Assembly: GCF_002709775.1 (NCBI RefSeq)
Contig: NZ_PAQR01000010.1
Span: 3,720-67,719, forward strand
Source of the DNA: Thalassospira sp.
GTDB lineage: Bacteria > Pseudomonadota > Alphaproteobacteria > Rhodospirillales > Thalassospiraceae
Direction of reading: 5' to 3'
Length of the DNA stretch: 64,000 nucleotides
In this document: in pieces, positions 20,166-28,144 of the stretch
Position numbering within the stretch: the first letter of the stretch is position 1
Layout of the letters: each line of letters starts with the position of its first letter
The notes under the pieces: generated by a model
What the model saw: only the letters and a program-made list of their open reading frames with translations
Told to the model about the DNA's origin: nothing
Databases searched by the model: none
Made by a program: the position numbers and the translations under genes

Positions 20166-20632
20166 GCTGCTGCCCTTTCTGCAATGCGTTTCCAGCCGAT
20201 GACGGGGGTGCTGGCGTTGCCTTCGGCGTTGCTGTCCCAGCATGCGCCGTCGTGCCAGCTTTCCGGGTGGTCTTCGCCGTCTTCGGCTTGCCACTGGTCG
20301 CAGGGTTCGTGGTCTTCATTCAGGGTCGCATCCTTGACCCATCTGGCCCACATCACGCAGCCATTGGCGAGCTTGACCCGGACCCGGACGCCATAGGGGG
20401 CTGGGCCGGTGTTCCATTCCTCGTTCGCCGGTTCCGGATAAAGGCCGGGGAATTTGGCGCGCCAGCGGCGCACGGCATCAATGACCAGATCGGCATCGAT
20501 CTCTTGCATGCCATCGCGGCCATCGACATAGACCTTGAAGTCCTGCCGGTCGCGGGTATCGACCCGGATGGTCAGGTATTTCAGGTCCGAATTCAGGCAC
20601 CAGAAACCCGGTGCGCTGCAGATTTCCTTCAT
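20162..20632 (-). CDS. unknown phage protein
   Basis: 156 residues. Tryptophan-rich and acidic (WHDGACWDSN, CDQWQAEDGEDH) with a repeated beta pattern (YLTIRVDTRDRQDFKVYVDG). ATG at 20632 overlaps the preceding stop (ATGA); the upstream frame to 20839 belongs to the methylase-like gene in another frame. Coupled at both ends. No function suggested. Confidence 0.6.
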   Translation of the reverse strand: MKEICSAPGFWCLNSDLKYLTIRVDTRDRQDFKVYVDGRDGMQEIDADLVIDAVRRWRAKFPGLYPEPANEEWNTGPAPYGVRVRVKLANGCVMWARWVKDATLNEDHEPCDQWQAEDGEDHPESWHDGACWDSNAEGNASTPVIGWKRIAERAAA

Positions 20633-21387
20633 GAATTCACCGGCATGGAGAAACCATTTGTTCGGTTCGCCGGTGTTCGGCCATGGGGTGGTTGGCTTGG
20701 TCGTGCTGCTAACTCCTGTAATGCGTGCCCGCCCCACTGTTCGGCGCAGGCGTCGGCCATGCCGGGGAAGAAGCGGGCGCGTTCCTTGCCGCGATCTGCA
20801 CCAGGTGGCATACGCCAGACCCGGTTCCATGTTTTCCATTCGTCGGATCCGCGTTCCGGTTCGGGCAGTTGGTTGGTCGCCTGCAGTCGGGGCAGGTTTT
20901 TCAAGTACCAGCCGGTCGCCTTGAATTCCGGGTGTCCGAACTGGTTGGGTTGGACGATCTGGGGATCGGGCAGGTCATCTGGCATGTGCGCCTTTGCGAT
21001 GTCGTGCATGATCGGGTTTTCGATGGCGATGCGGTCGATCGGGGCGCGCCAGCAGGTGACAAACAGGTCAACCCCGTCCATGAATTCCTGCTGCATGCTT
21101 TCCCATGTCCGCCCGCGGGGCAGGCTTTTGGGTGGGGTCATGAAACCCGGCCCCGAAAGCCAGCGCCGCCCGGCCCTGCACAGGCGCGTGCAGGGCGGGT
21201 GGATCACCGCCAGCAAATCCCAGCCATCATTCAGCACATCGCGAATGTCGCCTGTGATGTGATGGTTTGACCGGTCCTCTGCTGGCAGCAGGTCACAGGA
21301 CCATGCATCGTGCCCGCGTGCTGCAAAGGCGCGCCGGACAATGCCGGAATACTCACAGCCGATCAGAACGCGGAGCGGGCGGGTCAT
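20629..21387 (-). CDS. putative DNA cytosine methylase-like protein
   Basis: 252 residues. The start VLIGCEYSGIVRRAFAARGH resembles the SAM-binding motif I of C5-cytosine methylases, and HPPCTRLC (64-70) resembles the PPC catalytic loop; IENP near 121 would be motif VI. The rest is shorter than restriction-linked enzymes. Related short methylase-like genes are common in phages, where they may modify phage DNA against host restriction. Motifs are approximate, so catalytic activity is unproven. Coupled by ATGA overlaps to both neighbours. Confidence 0.55.
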   Translation of the reverse strand: MTRPLRVLIGCEYSGIVRRAFAARGHDAWSCDLLPAEDRSNHHITGDIRDVLNDGWDLLAVIHPPCTRLCRAGRRWLSGPGFMTPPKSLPRGRTWESMQQEFMDGVDLFVTCWRAPIDRIAIENPIMHDIAKAHMPDDLPDPQIVQPNQFGHPEFKATGWYLKNLPRLQATNQLPEPERGSDEWKTWNRVWRMPPGADRGKERARFFPGMADACAEQWGGHALQELAARPSQPPHGRTPANRTNGFSMPVNS

Positions 21388-21770
21388 GCTGCTTCACTCC
21401 GCACTTGCAGAAGGGAGCGATTAAAGACCGGCGTAAAGAAGCCGAGTGCGCCCTTGCAGGGGATGAAATCAAGCGGGATGGGGTTGCGGAGCACGAAACC
21501 GAACCGGCCATAGAACCATTCGCTGGTGCTGCTGCTGACACAGTCGGTGATTTCGACCATGCCGACGATGCCGCCAAGATGACTTTCCGGATGCTTGGCG
21601 ACAAACGCCCGCCGATCGGCGGCATAGCCGTCAAAGCTTGCCGATGCATGGATGAGGACCGGCCCGCGATAGGTTGTTTGCCAGTCGCGGTTTTCGATGT
21701 CCTTGCCGTCAAACAGGATGTGATGGCACCACGGCTGGCGGATGCTTATTGCTTTGGTTGGGAAGGTCAT
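21384..21770 (-). CDS. ASCH-domain protein
   Basis: 128 residues. AISIRQPWCHHILFDGKDIE, NRDWQTTYRGPVLIHASAS is the signature of the ASCH/PUA-like fold, predicted to bind RNA or modified nucleotides. ASCH proteins are frequent in phage early regions; some are nucleic-acid hydrolases. ATGA overlaps with both neighbours. Confidence 0.75.
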   Translation of the reverse strand: MTFPTKAISIRQPWCHHILFDGKDIENRDWQTTYRGPVLIHASASFDGYAADRRAFVAKHPESHLGGIVGMVEITDCVSSSTSEWFYGRFGFVLRNPIPLDFIPCKGALGFFTPVFNRSLLQVRSEAA

Positions 21771-22294
21771 GCTGCTTCCTTTCGTTCATCAAGCAGCATT
21801 TGCAGCTTGGCTTCGCTGATTTCCTCGCAGCCTTCCGGCACCGCCATGTTGGCGATGATTTCCAGTTGGCCTTTGACCGAAAAGCCGAACATGTCCTTGT
21901 CTGTCAGGAACAGGTAAAGCAGGTCGGGTTCGTAGCCGAGCTGGCAGCGGCAGCTTTGGTGAATATCAAGCCATTGCGCAATTTCGCTGCTGCGGCGGTC
22001 GTGACCAGGAATGCACGGCAGGGCGCGGATTTCATCCCAGATCGCAGCCGCGTCCTTTTTGCGTTTGTCATTGGACGGGTGCCAATATCCCTGCCGCTTG
22101 TCCTTGACCCATTCCGGGCCGGGTTTCTGACTGGCGGTGATGCCGATCAGGCGGCCATTGATGCCGGACCAAAACCGGGTGCCGCCATATTTGCGAGCGA
22201 AATCCTGTGCGGCATCATAGGCGGTTGCGTGACGGCGGCGGTAGTCTTCGGCCTTGGTTTTCAGCGGGCCGGAATTGATTTTGAAATAGCGCAT
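21767..22294 (-). CDS. unknown phage protein
   Basis: 175 residues (MRYFKINSGPLKTKAEDYRR). Contains a charged central part (YWHPSNDKRKKDAAAIWDEI) and a C-terminal helix. ATG at 22294 overlaps the upstream stop (TGATG). No motif recognised. Confidence 0.6.
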   Translation of the reverse strand: MRYFKINSGPLKTKAEDYRRRHATAYDAAQDFARKYGGTRFWSGINGRLIGITASQKPGPEWVKDKRQGYWHPSNDKRKKDAAAIWDEIRALPCIPGHDRRSSEIAQWLDIHQSCRCQLGYEPDLLYLFLTDKDMFGFSVKGQLEIIANMAVPEGCEEISEAKLQMLLDERKEAA

Positions 22295-22710
22295 CACACC
22301 ACCCCGCAGTCTGCGTTGCGGTGCGGGAAGCTGAGTTGCGACAGCGTGACCCATGCGGCACTGGTGCCCGGCTCGCCCTCGCCATAGGTGAACTTGACCA
22401 GGATGCGTTTTGCATCAAGGGCCAAGGTGCAGCGGGCCGGTTTGATGGTGCCGATAAGCTCGGCACGCTGGCCGCAATTGGGGCCGATCAGAACGTTGAG
22501 GGATTCGCCCGGTTCGGGCAGGGCAATGCATTCGCTTGCCAGTCCGGCGGCGTGGCGCTTGCCTGCGTCATCCAGAACATCCTTGGGGATGTGGAGTTTG
22601 ATCGGGCCGGGGATGCCATCATTGGCCGGGTTGGCCCCGGCGAGATAGGGGTGGGGCGGGGTGACAGGCTTGTCGCCAATCGGGATATGCTTGATGTTGG
22701 TCGGTTCCAT
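22294..22710 (-). CDS. unknown phage protein
   Basis: 138 residues from ATG 22710, which has an AAGGA site 8 bp upstream. Pro-rich N-terminus (VTPPHPYLAG), then a beta-rich domain (LNVLIGPNCGQRAELIGTIK). The frame continues upstream to 22923 but without family-like sequence. No function suggested. Confidence 0.6.
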   Translation of the reverse strand: MEPTNIKHIPIGDKPVTPPHPYLAGANPANDGIPGPIKLHIPKDVLDDAGKRHAAGLASECIALPEPGESLNVLIGPNCGQRAELIGTIKPARCTLALDAKRILVKFTYGEGEPGTSAAWVTLSQLSFPHRNADCGVV

Positions 22711-22807
22711 GGGTCTGATCCTTGAAAGCTGATGGCGGCCGTCTGCCCGATCACAAGCGCAATCAGGGCAGCGCAGCCAAACAGAAGAAAAGAGGACGGG
22801 CGCGGCA

Positions 22808-23587
22808 TCAGGCAGCCGATCTGCCGGATTTAACCAGTTCGGCTTCGGCGTCGTTGGCCGGTTTTGGTTTGCGTTCCTGCTTGGCGGGCAGGTGCATCCA
22901 GTAAGGAATGGTTGCCTGGTCACTGCTGGCGCGGCGTGGCATCAGGATGCCAAAGAAGTCCGGAACAAGATCGGCGCGAATGACGATCGGGCTTTGCTCA
23001 TCCGGCGGTGTCACAAGGTTGATGCCGACGTGTTTCTTGCTGTCCTGCAGCGGCGTGATCGCCTTGGTGAAGCGATCGAGCAGGGTGACATCAAATGACA
23101 TTTGCTCTGCCTGTTTGTTAAAGTCCTTGGGCACCACGGCGCGCCAGTCGGGGTATCTGCCATCAATCGGCTTGGCATAGGCGATGGCATTGTGAAGCGG
23201 GGTGATTTGCGTCGGGTCAAATTCGGTGTCTGTTGCCGCCGCGCCGATCAAGCTGTCGGTCAGATAGGCGGTGCTGCCGACGAAATGCAGTGTGCCTGCG
23301 TCCTTGCGTTTGAGCGCATTGGTAAACGGTCCCTTCGGTACCGGGCATATCCAGCCGCCATCGCCTTCGAACAGTGCTGTTTTGTCGCGTACACAGGCCA
23401 TCGTCCAGCCATCGGTCGCAGTCATGGTTACCCCGCCATCCTTATGCGGTTCGATGAAAACGCCATTGAGGTAATAGCGGGTTTCTTCGGTGCTGATGAA
23501 TTGCAGCGCTGCATAAAACCGCTTGGCGCATACGCTGATGCGGCGGTTGGCCGGGATGAAATCGGCCTGTTTCTGAGTGGTGGTCAT
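22808..23587 (-). CDS. phage sliding-clamp-like (DnaN-like) protein
   Basis: 259 residues. FYAALQFISTEETRYYLNGV, then VTMTATDGWTMACVRDKTA resemble a DnaN domain, whose TDG-R/W-x-A turn is characteristic; a second similar unit appears to follow (KQAEQMSFDVTLLDRFTKAI). Host beta clamps have three domains and about 370 residues, so this is a two-domain-sized version. It could act as a phage processivity factor or compete with the host clamp. It is the first gene of the long leftward operon; AAAGGGTG precedes ATG 23587. Confidence 0.6.
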   Translation of the reverse strand: MTTTQKQADFIPANRRISVCAKRFYAALQFISTEETRYYLNGVFIEPHKDGGVTMTATDGWTMACVRDKTALFEGDGGWICPVPKGPFTNALKRKDAGTLHFVGSTAYLTDSLIGAAATDTEFDPTQITPLHNAIAYAKPIDGRYPDWRAVVPKDFNKQAEQMSFDVTLLDRFTKAITPLQDSKKHVGINLVTPPDEQSPIVIRADLVPDFFGILMPRRASSDQATIPYWMHLPAKQERKPKPANDAEAELVKSGRSAA

Positions 23588-23671
23588 CGCAAAAACACCC
23601 TTTGCTGGTTGATGATGTCGCAAAGGGTGCGTGTTTGGTTCGCGTTTGTCAACGATTATTCGTGATAAAAA

Positions 23672-23686
23672 ACGAATGGCATTCGT
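23672..23686. promoter_or_regulatory. palindromic operator candidate before the clamp-like gene
   Basis: ACGAATG-G-CATTCGT is a perfect 7+1+7 palindrome. A further ATTCGTG half-site lies at 23657-23663. Minus-strand TTGACA (23652-23647) is nearby but lacks a good -10. The same ACGAAT half-site occurs at the CI/Cro intergenic region (25127-25165), so this is probably a repressor-controlled leftward promoter. Confidence 0.5.
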
Positions 23687-23692
23687 AAAGGA

Positions 23693-23977
23693 TCAGTGCA
23701 AAACGCTTCTGGCGGGGATCATTGTTGGCTTTTTCGGGTGGATGACGGCGCTGATGCGATAGAGAATCGGGCCACGGGCATAATCGATATGCAAGGCGCT
23801 TTCGCGCACAAGTTGGCGAACAATCAGGCCGCGCCCGGTATACTGGCAGAATTGCCCCAATATCAGCCTGCCATCATTGGTTGAACAGGCGATATCGTCA
23901 CCGCTGCGCAGTTGGTCATGGACCGAGCAAAACCGTTTTAATAACAGTTCATCCCCCGGTTTCATGCGTGGCATCAT
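23693..23977 (-). CDS. short S24-like (repressor C-terminal-like) open frame
   Basis: 94 residues from the ATG at 23977, with further in-frame starts at 23974 and 23965. MKPGDELLLKRFCSVHDQLR, then GDDIACSTNDGRLILGQFCQ resembles the beta domain of LexA/CI-like S24 proteins, but no DNA-binding domain precedes it. No ribosome site is convincing. The frame continues open to 24214 without family-like sequence. It could be a remnant of a second repressor or a small modulator. Confidence 0.35.
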   Translation of the reverse strand: MMPRMKPGDELLLKRFCSVHDQLRSGDDIACSTNDGRLILGQFCQYTGRGLIVRQLVRESALHIDYARGPILYRISAVIHPKKPTMIPARSVLH

Positions 23978-24286
23978 ACAGGTTGTATCGACAATAAGGC
24001 GCGAAAGCGCATGGCTGCAATGTGTCACAAGGCCCCCCCAATACCCCTCAAATGAGGATGGTTTCTTATACGTCGGTATGGTCCCTTGCGTTATCCCGCG
24101 CGGGCCAGGGAGCGACGTTTTACGTCGGGCGCTGTGAGTGCAGCGTTGCTTGACGGTGTTGACGCACCGTCGGCCTCCCGCCTGCTGGCGGTCTGACTTG
24201 TGCAGCCGCAACATCCGGGGGTTGATATCAAGTGTTCCCCAAGATCGCGGGCGGTTCTACTGTGTAAAGGGGTAGGGCAGGCTCAA

Positions 24287-24311
24287 AACCCATCCCGATT
24301 AAGGATAGGTT
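24287..24311 (-). terminator. possible terminator of the repressor gene
   Basis: Minus-strand AACC-ATCC / GGAT-GGTT imperfect stem followed by TTTGAG, about 50 bp beyond the repressor stop. Between it and 23978 are two small hairpins (GACGT/ACGTC near 24114 and GACGGTG/CACCGTC at 24154-24173) without clear role. Confidence 0.35.
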
Positions 24312-24359
24312 AACTATACCAACACATGTGAATTTGTGCATGTATGGCAGGTTTGCTGC

Positions 24360-25088
24360 CTAATGTCCGATCAACAGCCCGACAACGCGGGCGATCATCT
24401 TGCTGTTGGCGGTGCGCGATGCCTCGACCCTCTCGGCGTTGGCATTGCCCGCAACACTGTTGATGCCATAAAGCGTTTCACCATTCGCACTCATGCCGCT
24501 GCAGGTCACGATCTGCACCGGGGTCTCGCCAGACATATCCACATAAACGAATTCATCGCCCAGTGTCGGTGCCTCGTTCGGGTCGCAGAGCAGGATCTCG
24601 CGCGGTTTGAAACGCGGGGCCATGCTGCTATCTGGCATGCGAATCGCGAAAACATCACCCGAAAGCGTCATGCCGGCAGGGGCTTCGACAAAGCCGGTCG
24701 GGTGCTGTGACCAGTAAAGCGACCCCTTGGAAAGCTTGCCATGCACCGGAACCGTGGCGGGCTGGGTGCCCCCTGCCGGGGTCGGGTGCGTGGTGGCAAG
24801 GGCGGTTCCCGTTCCGGTTTCCCCATCAAAGATCGCGGCCACCGTGGTGTTGAATGCCTGGGCCAGCTTCATCTTGTTCTTGTGCATCATGTCGTCGGTC
24901 TTGCCGTTTTTATATTGGCGCAGACCAGCTTCGGACAGGTTGGCGCGTTCGGCAATCGCCAGAAGCGACATACCCGTGCCTTGCTGCCAGCGAATAAAAT
25001 TCTGGCGTTGTTGTTCGATGATGCTGTGCATGAGCCTGTGACCGGTTTTTGGCGGTTTGCCGCGTTTTTTCTGGCTTGGTCGGCACAT
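24360..25088 (-). CDS. CI-like phage repressor (HTH + S24)
   Basis: 242 residues from ATG 25088, which has AAGGA 8-9 bp upstream; ATG 25031 (MHSIIEQQRQ) is a possible shorter start. The helix-turn-helix is SLLAIAERANLSEAGLRQYK. A Pro/Thr linker follows, then an S24/LexA-type domain with the serine in MPDSSMAPRFKPREILLCDP and a likely catalytic lysine region further on (SRTANSKMIARVVGLLIGH). The fold supports SOS-dependent self-cleavage. Divergent from a Cro-like gene across an 89-bp region with palindromes: the lysogeny switch. Confidence 0.85.
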   Translation of the reverse strand: MCRPSQKKRGKPPKTGHRLMHSIIEQQRQNFIRWQQGTGMSLLAIAERANLSEAGLRQYKNGKTDDMMHKNKMKLAQAFNTTVAAIFDGETGTGTALATTHPTPAGGTQPATVPVHGKLSKGSLYWSQHPTGFVEAPAGMTLSGDVFAIRMPDSSMAPRFKPREILLCDPNEAPTLGDEFVYVDMSGETPVQIVTCSGMSANGETLYGINSVAGNANAERVEASRTANSKMIARVVGLLIGH

Positions 25089-25126
25089 TTTGCACAGTCC
25101 TTGTCCGAGATGACATTGTGTTATTG

Positions 25127-25167
25127 CACGAATTCGTGTTGACATCCGTGTTAAAACACGAATAAGG
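25127..25167. promoter_or_regulatory. lysogeny-switch operators and rightward promoter
   Basis: CACGAATTCGTG (25127-25138) is a perfect 12-bp palindrome. It is followed by TTGACA (25139-25144), a 17-bp spacer and ATAAGG (25162-25167), a plausible promoter for the cro-like gene. The spacer contains GTGTTAAAACAC (25148-25159), a second near-palindrome that shares CACGAAT with the first. CI and Cro would compete here. Confidence 0.6.
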
Positions 25168-25177
25168 TGCGAGCATC

Positions 25178-25450
25178 ATGAACATTGATGACAACCTAAA
25201 GCGCATTCGCGCCTGGCGTCTCAAAGTTGGTGGATCGCTTCTGGCGTTCGCGGAAAAGGTCCAGGTTAACGAGGCGACACTCCGGAAACTTTCCGATGAA
25301 AACTGGAACCCGACGGTTTCAACCATCCGGAAATGCGAAGCGGTGATACCGCCGGAATTCATGGCCAACGCCAATGATGACATCGACCCGTCATCGGAAC
25401 CGCAGGCCGCCCCGAGTGATCGGGGTGAAGACCACACACAGGCGGCCTGA
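25178..25450 (+). CDS. Cro-like regulator
   Basis: 90 residues: MNIDDNLKRIRAWRLKVGGS, LAFAEKVQVNEATLRKL forms a helix-turn-helix; the tail is acidic and disordered (DDIDPSSEPQAAP). Small size, divergent orientation to the CI-like gene and position at the head of the rightward operon identify it as Cro-type. AAGGTG lies 10 bp before the ATG. Confidence 0.7.
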   Translation: MNIDDNLKRIRAWRLKVGGSLLAFAEKVQVNEATLRKLSDENWNPTVSTIRKCEAVIPPEFMANANDDIDPSSEPQAAPSDRGEDHTQAA

Positions 25451-25539
25451 CAGGCTCAGAGCTTGACCAAATGCCGGGTGCGGCGGGTGTTTCCGCATCC
25501 CTGACTTTGCAACCATCGCATGGATTGAGGGAAAATTTT

Positions 25540-26061
25540 ATGTCGAATGATGATGCAAATGCCCATCTGACTGCCGAAAAGTTTCAGGGCGCGTTCTCTG
25601 CTGCTTTTGCGGCCAATGTCGGAACCTATCAGGGCGACGGAAAGATCACGATCAAGGATCTGGCGGCGCGCACCGGTATCAAGACGCGCACGCTTGAAGG
25701 CTATCGCGATCATGATTGCGGGCCGAGCGGGCACAAGTTGATGGTGCTGATGGATGCGTTGCCGCCGCGCTTTGCCAATCAGATTTTGGCGATGATCGGC
25801 ATGGGTGGCGCCAAGCAAATGACGCCCGAGGAAATCAGCTTCCATGAAGTGGCAGAGGGCGCGGCAAGCTATACCGCCATGTTCCTCAATTTCATGGCCG
25901 ATGGCCGGATTGATCACGTTGAACGCCCGGAGCTGGTCAAGGTTGCGCGGCGCATGCATGACAATCTTGCAAGCTTCCTGCATGCCAATGACGCCCCGAA
26001 AACCAACAAGCCCGGCAAGGGTAATGTTGCCGAGCTTCCGAAGCGGGGTGCGGCGCGATGA
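25540..26061 (+). CDS. HTH-containing early regulator (CII position)
   Basis: 173 residues from ATG 25540 (GAGGG site). ITIKDLAARTGIKTRTLEGY looks like a helix-turn-helix; the rest is helical. Second gene of the rightward operon, the place of CII in lambda, so a transcription regulator is likely, but no family was identified. ATGA overlap with the next gene. Confidence 0.5.
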   Translation: MSNDDANAHLTAEKFQGAFSAAFAANVGTYQGDGKITIKDLAARTGIKTRTLEGYRDHDCGPSGHKLMVLMDALPPRFANQILAMIGMGGAKQMTPEEISFHEVAEGAASYTAMFLNFMADGRIDHVERPELVKVARRMHDNLASFLHANDAPKTNKPGKGNVAELPKRGAAR

Positions 26062-26480
26062 GCAATTCACAAACGGATCTGATCAACGCGGCGCGCGGCT
26101 TCATGATCGATGTCTTTGCCAAGGCCCCGGTCGAAGCACTGCAGGGCCGCACGGCAGAGGGCTTGTTTAACGAGCTTTATGCCCTGACCGCCAAACAGGC
26201 CGCAGCCCAGATCAAGCACGCGCCCGACGGTGCGGCCAGTGTGATCCTGGCGCAGGCGATCAAGGCGGCCACGTTGGTAAGTTCCCGTGATCTGAGCGAG
26301 TTGGACGAAATGCGCCGCACGCTTGCCCGGTATGCCGTCACAGAGGATTTCGATTTTCCCGGTGATTCTCCGGTGTCTTGCGGCCTGTGTAACGAGTCCG
26401 TTGCCAGCGATGGGGTAGGGCATTCCGGCACCTGCTTGATCTTTGGTGAGCCGGGTCAGGCGAAAGGCGGCCAGTCATGA
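26058..26480 (+). CDS. unknown phage protein with C-terminal zinc knuckle
   Basis: 140 residues; helical N-terminus and a C-terminal CGLCNESVASDGVGHSGTC that could bind one metal. ATGA overlaps at both ends show it is translated with its neighbours. Confidence 0.55.
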   Translation: MSNSQTDLINAARGFMIDVFAKAPVEALQGRTAEGLFNELYALTAKQAAAQIKHAPDGAASVILAQAIKAATLVSSRDLSELDEMRRTLARYAVTEDFDFPGDSPVSCGLCNESVASDGVGHSGTCLIFGEPGQAKGGQS

Positions 26481-27151
26481 CCGCCACAAAAACCCTCATT
26501 CCCCTGGCCGAACCAACTCCGGCACCCTATGTGCCTGCGCCGGCCAATGATCCGTTGCCGGTGGGGACGCTGACCATGGCAGATATTCGCCAACGTCTGC
26601 CGCGGGGCCGGTCCAAGGTGGTCGGGGTGGAGGTCATCCGCCCGCGCAAGGTCCATGAAATCGATGTGGCCGAGGCCGCGATTTTCCCGCGCCTGTTCTG
26701 GGCGGTTTATGTCTCGCCAGATTTCGCCGGGGATGGCGATAATGATCGGCTGGCACGCGCCTTTCGCGCCGATATGGATTGTTATGCCGGGTTGATGGCC
26801 CCGTCACAGTTCCATGATTTCCGCCGCGAGATGGACCACGGGGCCGATAGCGTTCTGGCCGTGCTGCTTGACCGGCAGGTTGGCGATGATGGCGGCTGGC
26901 ACAGCCTCAAGGTGTTTGCCGTGATCTTCCTTCTGATGCTCTGGGTCGATCGATATGCCGCCCAGGCGATGTTCACCACCGATTTCGAACGCGCAAGCGC
27001 AGAGGTCTTTGACCATATCCGCGCCCTGCATGGCGATCAGTTCGCCGCCATCGAACCCTCGGCGCACAAGATGCTGCCCAAGGTCATCGCGCGGCTCAAG
27101 GCCTGCGGCCTGTTCCTGTGGCTGCCGGATTATCGGGGGGCAGAGGAATGA
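26477..27151 (+). CDS. unknown phage protein
   Basis: 224 residues; Pro-rich start (IPLAEPTPAPYVPAPANDPL), then a helical domain with one hydrophobic stretch (LKVFAVIFLLMLWVDRYAAQ) that is probably a buried helix. No family recognised. ATGA overlap with the previous gene; the next gene begins 4 bp before its end. Confidence 0.55.
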   Translation: MTATKTLIPLAEPTPAPYVPAPANDPLPVGTLTMADIRQRLPRGRSKVVGVEVIRPRKVHEIDVAEAAIFPRLFWAVYVSPDFAGDGDNDRLARAFRADMDCYAGLMAPSQFHDFRREMDHGADSVLAVLLDRQVGDDGGWHSLKVFAVIFLLMLWVDRYAAQAMFTTDFERASAEVFDHIRALHGDQFAAIEPSAHKMLPKVIARLKACGLFLWLPDYRGAEE

Positions 27152-27861
27152 CCCAGCTTGCCAAAGTCCAGACCGGTCTTGGGGCGATGATGTCGGGCGG
27201 TCGGCGTGAAGTTGCCGAGGGCGACCGCACCCGCCAAGCCGATGATTTCTACCCGACCCCGCCAGAAGTGTTCGAGGCATTGTTTCGCCGCTTCCCGCAT
27301 CTGGCAGGCAAGCGCATCTGGGATATGTCCTGTGGAGATGGCGTTCCGGCCCGTGTGATGGAGGCCCATGGTTGCAAGGTGATCGGTACTGATCTGATCG
27401 ATCGCGGCTATGGCACCGGCGGGGTGGATTTCCTGTCGGTCATGCGGCCCAAGGCATCGGTCCTGATCACCAACCCGCCTTATGACAAGGATCTGCCCGC
27501 CTGCTTTATCGAGCATGCCTTGCGGATGCAGGTCGAGGAGCTTTGGCTGCTGCTGAAATCGACCTATTGGCATGCGGCATCGCGCCAAGGGCTGTATCGC
27601 CGCCATCGTCCCAAATGGAAGTGTGAGCTGCTTTGGCGGCCTGATTTCCTTGGCCTTGATCGCCCGACGATGGAATGCGCCTGGTTTGGCTGGCATCGCG
27701 ACTGGTCACGCGATGAAACAATGCACGACCTGCTGCCCAAACCGCAGATGGATAACCTTGATTTGTTTCAACCGGCCCCCGGTGCGCGGGTCATCAATTA
27801 CCAGAACGACAACCCGATTGATGCGGATTTGTTCGATACCCCGGCTGCCGGGGCGGTGTGA
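27148..27861 (+). CDS. phage DNA adenine methylase-like protein
   Basis: 237 residues from ATG 27148 (GAGGA site; the frame opens 30 bp earlier). It has a SAM-binding region (GKRIWDMSCGDGVPARVMEA) followed by the catalytic NPPY at about 109-112 (LITNPPYDKDLPACFIEHAL), the order of N6-adenine methylases. No target-recognition domain stands out and no partner endonuclease is near, so it is an orphan phage enzyme, likely protecting DNA from host restriction. Confidence 0.72.
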   Translation: MTQLAKVQTGLGAMMSGGRREVAEGDRTRQADDFYPTPPEVFEALFRRFPHLAGKRIWDMSCGDGVPARVMEAHGCKVIGTDLIDRGYGTGGVDFLSVMRPKASVLITNPPYDKDLPACFIEHALRMQVEELWLLLKSTYWHAASRQGLYRRHRPKWKCELLWRPDFLGLDRPTMECAWFGWHRDWSRDETMHDLLPKPQMDNLDLFQPAPGARVINYQNDNPIDADLFDTPAAGAV

Positions 27862-27993
27862 ACCGATAGGGCAGACAGGGATCAGACGGCGAGTGCCCTG
27901 ATTAAGCAAAACCCCGTCATCCGGTGGGCCTCTCCTCCCTAAGCCTTCGGGGGCCGCGACTGGAAACTGACCGCCGGGTTTGACGGTGGATAC

Positions 27994-28106
27994 GAGCAAA
28001 CCTTAAGCCCCTTACCCGCTTGCGGGTGGGGCTTAAGGCAATAGGAAGGCCGGGCGGTTTGCTCCTTTAACCGTGTTGTCCGCACTCTGCAGCGCCCGGC
28101 CCTTCC
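27994..28106 (+). ncRNA. structured leader, attenuator-like, before 28145
   Basis: Three inverted repeats interlock: (1) CCTTAAGCCCC 28001-28011 with GGGGCTTAAGG 28028-28038, continued by ACCCGC/GCGGGT; (2) GAGCAAACC 27994-28002 with GGTTTGCTC 28056-28064; (3) GGAAGGCCGGGC 28044-28055 with GCCCGGC-CCTTCC 28094-28106, followed by TCCTTTTGCTTT. Pairs 2 and 3 cross and cannot form as simple nested stems, so alternative folds or a pseudoknot are implied; fold 3 resembles a terminator. The rest of the gap (27862-28144) has no protein gene. Confidence 0.5.
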
Positions 28107-28144
28107 GTCCTTTTGCTTTCATCATGCCATAAAGGGTGAATGAC

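Noticed and set aside
22488-22808. 106-codon minus-strand frame with a hydrophobic start
   Set aside because: Begins in a TGATG junction and has a plausible membrane segment, but it overlaps 22294-22710 for over 200 bp and the remainder is Pro/Ser-rich shadow sequence. The first 40 codons might be real in a frameshifted ancestor.
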